A stretch of 64,000 nt of DNA from JAAFHB01 sp963677935 (lineage in GTDB: Bacteria; Bacteroidota; Bacteroidia; Bacteroidales; Prolixibacteraceae), in contig CAXXEH010000003.1 of the NCBI GenBank assembly GCA_963677935.2, forward strand, positions 3,472,001 through 3,536,000, read 5' to 3'. Both the position numbers and the translations under genes were made by a program. Below, piece by piece: positions 1 through 8,223 of the stretch (position 1 is its first letter; every line of letters starts with the position of its first letter). The notes beneath the pieces are model-generated. The model was not told the origin of the DNA and made no database searches. It was given only the letters and a program-made list of their open reading frames with translations.

Positions 1-417
1 GAGCATCAGCTGATAAGTATCACGGGGAACCTCCACCTTCACTTTTACCTCATACCCTTTTCCACTTTTGCTGGCTGAAATATTGAATTCTTTGGGTTTC
101 CCTTCAAACTTAATACCGGCATCTCCTCCATAATCAATACTATAAGCCCGCCCAAAGAAGGGCATATAACTCGATACCATTTCAGGACTAAATTTTATTG
201 AGTTTGAATTGGTAGTCATATCAATCGACCGGCCACCCTGAGGCAGTGCCCTTGATGCAATAAAAACAAACGATTTGGAATTAATAAGTGAGTCAATCTG
301 ATGCTCCTTCACAATTTTGTCTCTTTCACGGCGTGCTCTTCGTGTGGCCTCTTGTGGAAAACAGTATGCAACAATAAGAATCATCATAAGCGTGAGGAAT
401 ACTACTTTTGTTTTCAT
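1..417 (-). CDS. DUF4251 family protein, C-terminus cut by window edge
   Basis: The reading frame starts with ATG at 417 and stays open for 139 codons to the window edge, so the C-terminus is missing. It begins with a hydrophobic Sec-type signal peptide (MKTKVVFLTLMMILIVAYC), followed by a basic helix rich in Arg and Lys and then the beta-rich body of the DUF4251 family. Family members are small secreted or periplasmic proteins of Bacteroidota with no established function. The gene lies only 12 bp downstream of the LTA-synthase-like gene on the same strand and is probably co-transcribed with it. The family assignment is by recognition of the sequence pattern; the function is unknown. Confidence 0.75.
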   Translation of the reverse strand, partial: MKTKVVFLTLMMILIVAYCFPQEATRRARRERDKIVKEHQIDSLINSKSFVFIASRALPQGGRSIDMTTNSNSIKFSPEMVSSYMPFFGRAYSIDYGGDAGIKFEGKPKEFNISASKSGKGYEVKVKVEVPRDTYQLML

Positions 418-429
418 AATATTAGTAAT

Positions 430-2376
430 TTATTTTTTTTCAATCACCAGGCGATCCTGTACCATCCGATTATTAAACTGCTGTACAACAGCCTTAAACA
501 GTTGCTGTTCATTTTTAAAATTATTCTGTCCCTGAAGGTTTTCAAGCAAATAGGGATCGATTTTCCGATTAAAAATACCTGTCAGCTTATTCTCAGTGAA
601 ATACAGAGCGTAATCGCCGATCAGAAACTGATAGCTGTCTTCAAGATAATTAATTACAAATCGTTGTGCCGAAGGATCGAAAAGATTATTTCCAAAGGCA
701 ATATATGGCTTTGAATAATTGAGATACCCGAGTACTGAGGGCATTATATCGATCTGTTGGGCCAATGATTCATCTTTCCCCATTAAACTACCATCCCCTT
801 TATAAAAAATGAGTGGCGCGGCATAATAGTTGACTGCTGTTTTGTATTCCTTAAAATCAGATTCTGAACAATGATCCGAAGTGATTACAAACAATGTATT
901 TTTGAACCAGGGCATCGTTGAGGCTTTATCGAAAAACTCATGAAGGGCCATGTCGGTATAGCGGATGCATTTTTGAAGGGGAAGATGCTCCTCCGGAAAT
1001 CGTCCCTTATATTGTTCAGGAACCTTAAAAGGGTGATGCGACGAAACAGAAAAGATCGTAGTAAGGAAAGGTTCCTTCATTTTATCCATCTCATCAGCAA
1101 AAAACTGAAAAAATGGCTCATCCCAGATTCCCCAAACGCCATCGAATCCATCATCATTACCATATTCATTCTTTCCGACGTAACGCTTGAAGCCGGCTAT
1201 CTTTGTAAATGCATCAAAGCCCATTGATCCGTTAGGAGCTCCATGAAAGAAAGCGGTCTCGTAACCCTCCTTCGACAATAAACTGGCGAGGCTATTAATC
1301 TGATTACCCGAACGTTCTGATATTACATAAGGGACCACCAATGCAGGGATACTTGCAGTAATTGAAGGAATCGCATCAATCGATTTACGCCCGTTTGCAA
1401 AGGCATTGGGAAACACTAAGCTTTTGCTGATCAATGAATCGATAAAAGGTGTATACCCTTTATATTCTCCGTTATTCAGGCTTTTATTCAAAGAACCCAC
1501 AAATTCGCGACTAAAACTTTCAAGGATGATAACTACAACATTATTTTTTTTCAAAATCAAATTTGAATCGGGAACTCTGACAGGTGTATAAATATTGTTG
1601 ATTTCTTCATCAGAACTGAAATAATTTCTTACCTCAAATGCCTTTTTCCCCCAGGTTCTTATAATGCAGAATGGAGTATTTTGAACCAGAGCCATCTCCG
1701 GTGTTGAATTGACATATTTCCCCGCATTATTCATACTGATTGGACGTGTACTTGGCATATATCCACCTCTCATTCCAATCACACTTAAGTAGGAAATAAC
1801 TAATATGCCGATGATAGTCGATACAGTATATTTCCAGCTTCCCACTTTAAACCGGGGAATTGGTCTAATCAATGAATATGACCATGCCAATAAAAGAACA
1901 GTTCCCAGCCAAATCAATAAAATATACCAAAAATCATAGAAAAACCTGAAAATCAGCCTGAAATTTCCTGCGTCGTTACTCACGATATCAAAAACACTAG
2001 CGGTGGTCCTTTTGAGGATAAAGCGATAGTAGATGATATCGATGTGATTGAATGCAAGACCTACACTATTAAGGACCATGAATACCCACTTTAACACACT
2101 TTGGTACCTTTCACCGAATTTAAAGGGGAATGGAAGCAGGTATAAAAGGAAGTAGATCGCGTTCAGGTAGAGTACTGCGCTAGTATCAAACATCACACCA
2201 CCTCTCATAATCCTGACAAAAGAGGTCGGATCTACATTAGGAAACATCGAACTGTTGAACAGGTAAAAAATAACCCGACCAGCTGAATATAAAAACATTA
2301 CCACAACGAACCTGTAGATCAATACAAAGTACTCATTGGCCTGACACCTATCCCTTGAAATATTAAAAAGCTTCAT
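430..2376 (-). CDS. LTA synthase/phosphoethanolamine transferase-like membrane sulfatase-fold enzyme
   Basis: This 648-residue protein has about five N-terminal membrane segments (residues 25-205) and an extracytoplasmic sulfatase-fold domain. The metal-site motif ILESFSREF lies near residue 282, the nucleophile segment NGRKSIDAIPS (Ser or Thr is normal there) near 327, and the metal-binding TSDHCSE near 498. These are hallmarks of the LtaS/EptA/OpgB superfamily, which transfers phosphoglycerol or phosphoethanolamine from phospholipid to a glycan or lipid acceptor. Bacteroidota lack lipoteichoic acid, so a lipid A, glycan or capsule modification is more plausible; this is inference. A TAnnTTTG-like promoter element lies just upstream (2397-2404), and the DUF4251 gene follows in the same direction. 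Confidence 0.85.
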   Translation of the reverse strand: MKLFNISRDRCQANEYFVLIYRFVVVMFLYSAGRVIFYLFNSSMFPNVDPTSFVRIMRGGVMFDTSAVLYLNAIYFLLYLLPFPFKFGERYQSVLKWVFMVLNSVGLAFNHIDIIYYRFILKRTTASVFDIVSNDAGNFRLIFRFFYDFWYILLIWLGTVLLLAWSYSLIRPIPRFKVGSWKYTVSTIIGILVISYLSVIGMRGGYMPSTRPISMNNAGKYVNSTPEMALVQNTPFCIIRTWGKKAFEVRNYFSSDEEINNIYTPVRVPDSNLILKKNNVVVIILESFSREFVGSLNKSLNNGEYKGYTPFIDSLISKSLVFPNAFANGRKSIDAIPSITASIPALVVPYVISERSGNQINSLASLLSKEGYETAFFHGAPNGSMGFDAFTKIAGFKRYVGKNEYGNDDGFDGVWGIWDEPFFQFFADEMDKMKEPFLTTIFSVSSHHPFKVPEQYKGRFPEEHLPLQKCIRYTDMALHEFFDKASTMPWFKNTLFVITSDHCSESDFKEYKTAVNYYAAPLIFYKGDGSLMGKDESLAQQIDIMPSVLGYLNYSKPYIAFGNNLFDPSAQRFVINYLEDSYQFLIGDYALYFTENKLTGIFNRKIDPYLLENLQGQNNFKNEQQLFKAVVQQFNNRMVQDRLVIEKK

Positions 2377-2396
2377 TTTTATTTAAATTGTAAATG

Positions 2397-2404
2397 CAAA
2401 AATA
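2397..2404 (-). promoter_or_regulatory. candidate -7 promoter element (TATTTTTG)
   Basis: Read on the minus strand this is TATTTTTG, matching the Bacteroidota -7 consensus TAnnTTTG. It lies about 20 bp before the ATG of the LTA-synthase-like gene. No convincing -33 TTTG is visible at the expected distance, so the call is tentative. Confidence 0.4.
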
Positions 2405-2520
2405 ACAGCTTATTTGGTCTAAACTAAATATTTAACAATCGTTATACTAAACAAACTGAATTGCTAATAGTTTTCAAATATTGATCGGAGTATGAATCGG
2501 ACCAGGGTGTAAGGATAACG

Positions 2521-2552
2521 AAAAAGCCACCCCGAAAATGGAGTGGCTTTAA
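2521..2552 (-). terminator. Rho-independent terminator after PEP carboxykinase
   Basis: On the minus strand AAAGCCACTCC, a short loop and GGGGTGGCTTTTT form a stem of about 10 bp ending in a T-run. It sits about 25 bp past the stop codon of the PEP carboxykinase gene, so it most likely ends that transcript. Confidence 0.85.
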
Positions 2553-2573
2553 AATTATATCTGATTCAGATAA

Positions 2574-4364
2574 TTACTTATCGAAGCGTTCTTCAATTGC
2601 AATGATTTGTTTTGCAAGTTCTGAGGGAAGACGAGTTCCGAAAGTCGCATATTGTTCGCGGACAAGATCGAGTTCGTCTTTCCATTGACCTTTATCAACG
2701 GCAAGCAATTCAGGCATGTTGGCATCAACACCTTCAAGACCGGCAGTATTAATTGAACCTAACTGAGGAACAAAACCAATTGGTGTTTTGTCAGCAGCGG
2801 CGGTTCCGGCAACTCTTTCGAAGATCCATTGTAATACACGAATGTTGTCACCATATCCCGGCCATAGGAATTTACCCTGGGCACTTTTACGGAACCAGTT
2901 AACATTGAAAATCTTAGGAAGCTTAGCCTTGTCAGGGGCATTTTCACCGATATTCACCCAATGTCCGAAATAGTCGCCCATGTGGTAACCACAGAATGGT
3001 AACATTGCAAAAGGATCACGACGTACACCGGCTTTCAATCCGATAGCTGCGGCGGTTACTTCGGAACCAACAATCGAACCCATAAATACACCATGGTTCC
3101 AGTCAAAAGACTGATACACTAATGGTACTGTACCCGGGCGACGGCCTCCGAAAAGGATCGCAGAAATCGGAACACCTGTTGGGTTTTCCCAATCTTTGTC
3201 GATTACAGGACATTGGTATGCAGGGGCGCTGAAACGAGCATTCGGATGAGCTGCAGGTTTACCACTTGCAGAATCGTAAACTTCGTTTGTCCAGGTGATG
3301 GTTCCCTCTGGAGCATCATAACCGATACCCTCCCACCAGATGTCGCCATCGGGTGTTAAACCTGTATTCGTAAAAATGGTGTTTGCCCTGGCAGACAACA
3401 TCGCATTTGGGTTGGTATCCATTGATGTATAAGGAGCAACGCCAAAGAAACCAGCTTCAGGATTTATGGCATAAAGCTGACCATCTTTACCAAATTTCAT
3501 CCATGCGATATCATCTCCAACTGTTTCAACTTTCCAACCCGGAATGGTAGGAACAAGCATGGCGAGGTTGGTCTTTCCACAAGCACTTGGGAATGCCGCA
3601 GCGAAATATTTTTTAACTCCCTGAGGACTAGTAATACCCATGATCAGCATATGCTCAGCAAGCCATCCTTCTCTTTTGGCCATACTCGATGCAATACGAA
3701 GGGCAAAACATTTCTTTCCAAGTAAAGCATTACCACCGTAACCACTGCCATACGAAAGAATCTCGTTGGTTTCGGGAAAATGGGTGATGTATTTGTCTTC
3801 AATAGGGGCACATGGCCATTTGGAATCTTCCTGACCTGGTTCGAGTGGAGCTCCGACAGAGTGAATACATGGTACAAATTCGCCATTTCCAAGAACATCG
3901 AGAACCGCCTTACCCATGCGTGTCATAATTTTCATATTTACAACAACATATGGAGAATCAGTCAACTCGATTCCAATATGAGCAATATCTGAACCAAGCG
4001 GGCCCATGCTAAAAGGAATCACATACATGGTGCGTCCTTTCATACAGCCTTTAAAGAAACCTTTTAAAGTAGCCTTCATCTCAACGGGGTCAGCCCAGTT
4101 GTTGGTTGGTCCTGCATCTTCTTTCTTTGCAGAACAGATGTAGGTTCTGTTTTCAACACGTGCCACATCACTTGGATCCGACTGAAAATAGTAGCTTCCC
4201 GGACGTTTCTTTTCATCCAGTTTTACAGCCATACCACTTGCAACCATTTCTCCAAGAAGACGATCGTTTTCCTCTTCCGAACCATCACACCAATAAACTT
4301 TTTCAGGCTGACAAAGCTCAGCCCATTCGTTTACCCAATTAATTAATTTCTGATTACTAGTCAT
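2574..4364 (-). CDS. pckG: phosphoenolpyruvate carboxykinase (GTP)
   Basis: This 596-residue cytosolic enzyme converts oxaloacetate and GTP to PEP, CO2 and GDP; in anaerobes it often runs in reverse to fix CO2 on the way to succinate. The GTP-class P-loop with its reactive cysteine (FPSACGKTNLAML) lies near residue 258 and the metal-binding kinase-2 motif VGDDIAWM near 281. The length is normal for GTP-type enzymes (about 600) and longer than the ATP-type (about 540). The ATG at 4364 fits the family N-terminus. The aminotransferase gene ends 61 bp upstream on the same strand, and a strong terminator follows the stop. Many Bacteroidota carry the ATP-type enzyme, so the GTP type is a useful lineage marker. 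Confidence 0.95.
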   Translation of the reverse strand: MTSNQKLINWVNEWAELCQPEKVYWCDGSEEENDRLLGEMVASGMAVKLDEKKRPGSYYFQSDPSDVARVENRTYICSAKKEDAGPTNNWADPVEMKATLKGFFKGCMKGRTMYVIPFSMGPLGSDIAHIGIELTDSPYVVVNMKIMTRMGKAVLDVLGNGEFVPCIHSVGAPLEPGQEDSKWPCAPIEDKYITHFPETNEILSYGSGYGGNALLGKKCFALRIASSMAKREGWLAEHMLIMGITSPQGVKKYFAAAFPSACGKTNLAMLVPTIPGWKVETVGDDIAWMKFGKDGQLYAINPEAGFFGVAPYTSMDTNPNAMLSARANTIFTNTGLTPDGDIWWEGIGYDAPEGTITWTNEVYDSASGKPAAHPNARFSAPAYQCPVIDKDWENPTGVPISAILFGGRRPGTVPLVYQSFDWNHGVFMGSIVGSEVTAAAIGLKAGVRRDPFAMLPFCGYHMGDYFGHWVNIGENAPDKAKLPKIFNVNWFRKSAQGKFLWPGYGDNIRVLQWIFERVAGTAAADKTPIGFVPQLGSINTAGLEGVDANMPELLAVDKGQWKDELDLVREQYATFGTRLPSELAKQIIAIEERFDK

Positions 4365-4425
4365 TAAATTCTTTTTATTATTAACAATTATTCAAAAGGA
4401 ATTCTGCCCCAATTTGAAGCATATT

Positions 4426-5721
4426 CTATTTTTGTTCCATATAATCCTTGCAGGCCAGATAAATATTCTCAATCAGTTCGGAAACTTTTGACTGAGGAAC
4501 AGCAGAGAATGCCAGTCTAATCAAATTCCCAAAAACAATTACACCAGTACTGTATTTTTCGAGCAGTATCTTCCTGATGGCCTCGGCTTTTAACGGATCT
4601 TTCAGCTCAATACACATGAAATACCCCGAATTAAAAGGAAGAGCCACAAAATACTCACTGTATTTTTGATCAGAAAGCACCTGAATTATTGACTGATACC
4701 GTGATTTTAATGTGACATATTTCGCCTTTTTATCCTCTTCGTATTGCGCTGAAAAATAGGCTTTATATAACAACGATTGAGAAAGGTGGCTCACATTTGA
4801 GATATTTCCCCTGACAGCACCTGCAGTTTTGTTTTCAAGCGCTTCGTACAATTCGGGGTTACCATTCTTCACACCATAGGATATAAATCCAACCCTGAAT
4901 CCCCAAACATAGTCCTCTTTAGTCGGCCCGTCTAATTTCACCGCAAGCACTTTCTCACTCAGGTTGCACAGTTGGGTGAAAATGGATTCCGTATAGACCT
5001 TATTCTCATATACAAGTCCAAAATAGGCATCATCAATCAGCGCAACAATATTCTTACCCTGATCGGCCTGATTTTTTATTGCATTTACAATCGGTCCAAT
5101 CTCAGAAACAAGTGGGGTATAACCAGTAGGATTATTGGGGAAATTGAGTAGTAGTACGATTTTACCCTTTATGGTATCAAGGGTCTCTGAGAATCCGTCA
5201 ACATTAAAACCTCCGTTTTTAAACAGTGGAAATGTAACCACTTGCCCTTTGTAGGAGTTCTCAAATATAAGGGAGTAATTTTCCCAGAACAGGTCGGGAA
5301 TGACAACTGTATCACCTTCATCAACAAATAAATAACCGGCCATGCTAATTCCGTGGGTCAATCCGCTGGTCACGATGGGGAGACTTATTGGAGTAGCGCC
5401 AAGTGAAGGATTTTTTCTGTAAACAGACTCTTTCCAAAAATCACGCAACTCCTTTTTCCCAAAACTAGGAGCATAGGGATAGACCGATCCAAGAGGGAGA
5501 TTGATCAATTTATCAAATTCGGAAAGGTGCATAGATGACCCATCATCCTCAATTGCTTCACCTATTGTAGCATTAATACTTTTACCCCTGGCCTGTGCCG
5601 ATTGTGACAAAATTCCAAGCTTGGGAAAAAAGATATTTTTACCCCGGTCACTCAATAATTCAAGAACATTCTTATTCACCTTCTGAATGATCTCATTAAG
5701 GTCAATTGCCTGTGTGTCCAT
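4426..5721 (-). CDS. class I/II PLP-dependent aminotransferase
   Basis: This 431-residue fold-type I PLP enzyme probably transfers an amino group between an amino acid and a 2-oxo acid. Visible landmarks are the substrate and PLP segment NFPNNPTGY near residue 195, the pyridine-N aspartate in LIDDAYFG near 228, the candidate Schiff-base lysine in LDGPTKEDY near 267, and the phosphate and carboxylate arginine region WGFRVGF just after it. The exact substrate cannot be read from the sequence. The gene directly follows an XRE-cupin regulator (135 bp upstream, same strand) that is a likely controller. A TAnnTTTG-type element and the sequence TAATACTTAA lie in the gap, and the latter is shared with the regulator's own upstream region. 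Confidence 0.85.
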   Translation of the reverse strand: MDTQAIDLNEIIQKVNKNVLELLSDRGKNIFFPKLGILSQSAQARGKSINATIGEAIEDDGSSMHLSEFDKLINLPLGSVYPYAPSFGKKELRDFWKESVYRKNPSLGATPISLPIVTSGLTHGISMAGYLFVDEGDTVVIPDLFWENYSLIFENSYKGQVVTFPLFKNGGFNVDGFSETLDTIKGKIVLLLNFPNNPTGYTPLVSEIGPIVNAIKNQADQGKNIVALIDDAYFGLVYENKVYTESIFTQLCNLSEKVLAVKLDGPTKEDYVWGFRVGFISYGVKNGNPELYEALENKTAGAVRGNISNVSHLSQSLLYKAYFSAQYEEDKKAKYVTLKSRYQSIIQVLSDQKYSEYFVALPFNSGYFMCIELKDPLKAEAIRKILLEKYSTGVIVFGNLIRLAFSAVPQSKVSELIENIYLACKDYMEQK

Positions 5722-5745
5722 TAAGCGCTGTTTAATTTATTTAAT

Positions 5746-5766
5746 TAATACTTAAGTGCAAAATTA
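5746..5766 (-). promoter_or_regulatory. candidate promoter and operator of the aminotransferase gene
   Basis: CAAAATTA at 5759-5766 reads TAATTTTG on the minus strand, a match to TAnnTTTG. Beside it, TAATACTTAA (5746-5755, plus-strand reading) is identical to half of a 15-bp palindrome upstream of the XRE-cupin gene (6502-6516). Its position would let a bound regulator block the promoter. Regulation by the neighbouring protein is inference. Confidence 0.45.
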
Positions 5767-5856
5767 TCTAAATATCCCGAAAAAAGATAACAACTATATT
5801 TGAATCCTCAAAACTTAACAATGATTTGACATAGATGCAAACCTGAACTGAAGTAT

Positions 5857-6408
5857 TCAAATGTTTGGCGGGGTGATTATCCATAGTACCTTCGCAGATG
5901 AGTTGTGAATGTTTTTCAGCGTGTGGGGAATAGTGGAGTTGAAATAGAAATTATCCCCTTTTTCAAGAATATACTGAGAATTGTCAAGGGTCATCATCAA
6001 TTTCCCTTCCAAAATATATATAAACTCCTGGCCCGGATGAGGATGCATAATCTCAGAGGAATCGGAGTTCTCCACAAATTTCAGAATGTAGGGCTCCATT
6101 TGCTTACTGTTTTCGTGATGGGAAAGGAGGAAAAGAGAGGTTCCACTTGAGTTTACTTTCACGAATTTGATATCACCTGACTTGATCAACGGATTTTTTG
6201 TGAGTGACTCATGTTCGCCAATAAGCTCACCTACTGTTGCATACAAACTATTCGCAATACTTTTTAAGGTTACAATGGACGGAAATGCCTTGGAATTTTC
6301 GATTTGTGAAAGTGCACTTGCACTGATTCCGACTTTTTTTGAAAGATCGCTTAAGGGTAAGCTCAACATTTCTCTTTTACGCTTGATTCTTTCTCCCAAT
6401 CGATTCAT
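5857..6408 (-). CDS. XRE-family transcriptional regulator with C-terminal cupin
   Basis: This 183-residue regulator has an N-terminal helix-turn-helix of the XRE/Cro type (residues 5-60, with LSLPLSDLSKKVGISASALS and the recognition helix before QIEN) and a C-terminal cupin_2 barrel (residues 105-175, motifs HPHPGQEFIYILEG and GDNFYFNSTIPHT). In this family the cupin senses a small ligand and the HTH binds DNA near a linked metabolic operon. Here the next gene is an aminotransferase on the same strand, so an amino acid or related metabolite is the likely signal; that is inference. A TAnnTTTG-like element (6456-6463, minus) and a perfect palindrome lie upstream, compatible with autoregulation. 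Confidence 0.9.
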   Translation of the reverse strand: MNRLGERIKRKREMLSLPLSDLSKKVGISASALSQIENSKAFPSIVTLKSIANSLYATVGELIGEHESLTKNPLIKSGDIKFVKVNSSGTSLFLLSHHENSKQMEPYILKFVENSDSSEIMHPHPGQEFIYILEGKLMMTLDNSQYILEKGDNFYFNSTIPHTLKNIHNSSAKVLWIITPPNI

Positions 6409-6501
6409 TGATCGTATGCTATAAATTAGATTTAATTAATTGATTTATAAAAATGCAAAGATAATTTTTTTTGGGTTGCCCCCTAAGCTCAGGTTAATAA
6501 A

Positions 6502-6516
6502 TTAAGTAATACTTAA
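6502..6516. promoter_or_regulatory. perfect 15-bp palindrome, candidate operator of the XRE-cupin regulator
   Basis: TTAAGTAATACTTAA is a perfect inverted repeat centred on one A. Ten of its bases (TAATACTTAA) recur at 5746-5755 in front of the aminotransferase gene. XRE regulators bind such dyads as dimers, so this is a reasonable operator candidate, although AT-rich palindromes can also arise by chance. Confidence 0.4.
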
Positions 6517-6650
6517 CAATCAGAAATTCGGGATTGGTTAAAATTGGTAAGTCGGAGAGGGTAACGATCGAATCAGCAGAGCAAAACAGATGAATGAAAA
6601 GTGGGATAAATCAATTCCGGATCACTTGATATTACGGGCCAATACACAAC

Positions 6651-6687
6651 AAGAGGACCTGTAACCAATTAGTTACAATGTCCTCTT
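6651..6687 (-). terminator. hairpin downstream of the recombinase gene
   Basis: The arms AAGAGGAC (6651-6658) and GTCCTCTT (6680-6687) enclose a second dyad TGTAAC/GTTACA, giving a strong nested stem. It lies about 40 bp past the recombinase stop codon. No clear T-run follows on either strand, so it may be a processing or Rho-assisted end rather than a classic terminator. Confidence 0.45.
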
Positions 6688-6723
6688 ATTGAAAATGATT
6701 GCCGGGCCCCTTCGGCAAAAATT

Positions 6724-7623
6724 TCACGATCTTGGGTGGTATCTGTTTACGGTGTCTTTCAGATACTCTTTATCCAAATGAGCATAAATCTCGGTGGTTA
6801 AGATAGATTCATGACCAAGCATCTCCTGAACAGTTCTCAGATCAGCACCTCCCTGCACGAGTGCAGAAGCAAATGAATGCCTGAAGGTATGAGGGCTAAT
6901 ACTTTTTCCCAGTTTTATTTTATCTGCCAGATTTTTAATAATTGTAAAAATCATCACCCGGCTCAATTTCTTTCCCCTTCTGTTGAGAAATACAATATTC
7001 TCATACCCTTTTTCGATGGTAAGTTTCTTTCGCGAATTAACCAGGTATTTTTTGATATCGTCTATTGCCCGTTTACTGATGGGGACCAGGCGTTCACGCT
7101 CCCCTTTACCTGCAATCCTAAGAAATTCCTGTTCGAAATGAAGATTTGATATCTTAAGATCAACCAGTTCTGACACGCGCAAACCACAACTATAAAGAGT
7201 CTCGAGAATGGCTTTGTTGCGAAGACCTTCAGCTTTTGTAACATCAATGGCTTCAATTAGATTGTTAATTTCATCATCTGTTAGAATTTCAGGGAGTTTC
7301 CTACCAATTCTTGGAGACTCAAGCAGCGTTGTCGGATCATTTTCAACTGCTTCTTCAATCAAAAGGAACTTATAGAAAGATTTTATGCCAGAAATCGTCC
7401 GGGCCTGTGTTCGGGGGCTTATCCCATTCTGATTCATCCACTCCACAAATTTTCTTAATTGAGCCAATTTTACCGTTTCCGGTGTGAGATTAGGATAATG
7501 CTCTTCAACAAATGAAATAAGCTTGTTGATGTCATTAACATAAGCACTTACTGAGTTTGGAGATAATGATTTCTCTATCCTCAGAAACGTTTCATACCCT
7601 TTTTTACTTTCTGACCAATTCAT
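6724..7623 (-). CDS. xerD: site-specific tyrosine recombinase, XerD type
   Basis: This 299-residue protein has an N-terminal SAM-like core-binding domain (residues 5-90) and a C-terminal phage-integrase catalytic domain. Catalytic residues are visible: Arg in CGLRVSELV (near 148), the HxxR box HTFRH (near 245), and His plus Tyr in LGHESILTTEIYAH (near 268-280). Length and motifs match chromosomal XerC/XerD, which resolve chromosome dimers at dif together with FtsK; an FtsK gene is present about 4 kb away in this window. Placement divergent from the 3-dehydroquinase gene, with no flanking direct repeats or cargo, argues for the housekeeping enzyme rather than a mobile integrase. The choice of XerD over XerC is by overall resemblance. 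Confidence 0.85.
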   Translation of the reverse strand: MNWSESKKGYETFLRIEKSLSPNSVSAYVNDINKLISFVEEHYPNLTPETVKLAQLRKFVEWMNQNGISPRTQARTISGIKSFYKFLLIEEAVENDPTTLLESPRIGRKLPEILTDDEINNLIEAIDVTKAEGLRNKAILETLYSCGLRVSELVDLKISNLHFEQEFLRIAGKGERERLVPISKRAIDDIKKYLVNSRKKLTIEKGYENIVFLNRRGKKLSRVMIFTIIKNLADKIKLGKSISPHTFRHSFASALVQGGADLRTVQEMLGHESILTTEIYAHLDKEYLKDTVNRYHPRS

Positions 7624-7758
7624 AATACTTTTTTTTTTAATAAAGGTGAAAGAAATTAGTTAATCAAAATATATTATAAAGAACAAACGAAAAAGTATAA
7701 AAGTTGTTTCATTTTTTCGCAAATTGCACAATATAAATATACAAAATATATTACATTA

Positions 7759-8181
7759 ATGAAAATTATTATTGTAAATGGCCCAAATCTAAATTTGTTA
7801 GGGGTCCGGGAAAAAAGCATTTATGGAAGTAGCTCATTTACAAATTATTATAAAACACTCACCACCCGATATCCGGATTTGGAATTTGAGTATTTTCAGT
7901 CAAATGTTGAAGGTGAAATAATAAATTATCTTCATAAGGAAGGATTTTCGGCTGATGGCATCGTAATAAACGCCGGAGCATACACGCACACATCGGTTGC
8001 AATCCGCGATGCGATTGCGGCAATCACGACCCCTGTGGTCGAGGTTCATATCTCAAACATACTTACCCGTGAGCAATTCAGACATGAATCAATAATAGGT
8101 CCTGTTTGTAAAGGGAGCATTATGGGTTTCGGTCTCGATTCTTACCGGCTTGGTGTTGAAAGTTTTCTTGCTCCCGAATAA
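7759..8181 (+). CDS. aroQ: type II 3-dehydroquinate dehydratase
   Basis: This 140-residue enzyme of the shikimate pathway removes water from 3-dehydroquinate to give 3-dehydroshikimate, and forms cytosolic dodecamers. The family signature GPNLNLLGVRE is at residues 8-18, the catalytic tyrosine is Tyr22, the NAGAYTHTSVAIRDAI segment carries the substrate-binding Asn and His, and EVHISN holds the catalytic His. The region after Tyr22 (GSSSFTNYYKTL) differs from the common GxxTL lid, but the key residues are intact. The gene is divergent from the recombinase gene and is followed closely by pyruvate kinase. Confidence 0.95.
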   Translation: MKIIIVNGPNLNLLGVREKSIYGSSSFTNYYKTLTTRYPDLEFEYFQSNVEGEIINYLHKEGFSADGIVINAGAYTHTSVAIRDAIAAITTPVVEVHISNILTREQFRHESIIGPVCKGSIMGFGLDSYRLGVESFLAPE

Positions 8182-8195
8182 TAGCATTACCTTTG
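8168..8195 (+). promoter_or_regulatory. candidate promoter of pyruvate kinase
   Basis: TTG (8168-8170), a 17-bp spacer and TACCTTTG (8188-8195) resemble the Bacteroidota TTTG/TAnnTTTG promoter. The motif overlaps the end of the dehydroquinase gene and lies about 30 bp before the pyruvate kinase ATG. Confidence 0.5.
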
Positions 8196-8223
8196 CCTGC
8201 AATAGTAATTAATAGCATTGAAT

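Larger units (their letters stand above)
6409..6723. other. intergenic region between xerD-like gene and XRE-cupin gene
   Basis: No gene is visible in this stretch of about 315 bp. It holds a candidate minus-strand -7 element (6456-6463, TATCTTTG), the 15-bp palindrome TTAAGTAATACTTAA (6502-6516), and a nested hairpin (6651-6687) followed by a small GC hairpin (6699-6718) just past the end of the recombinase gene. The middle part shows nothing recognisable. Confidence 0.6.

Noticed and set aside
6724..7623. Mobile-element integrase
   Set aside because: Length and motifs fit the chromosomal XerC/XerD type, and the flanks are housekeeping genes without attachment-site repeats or cargo.
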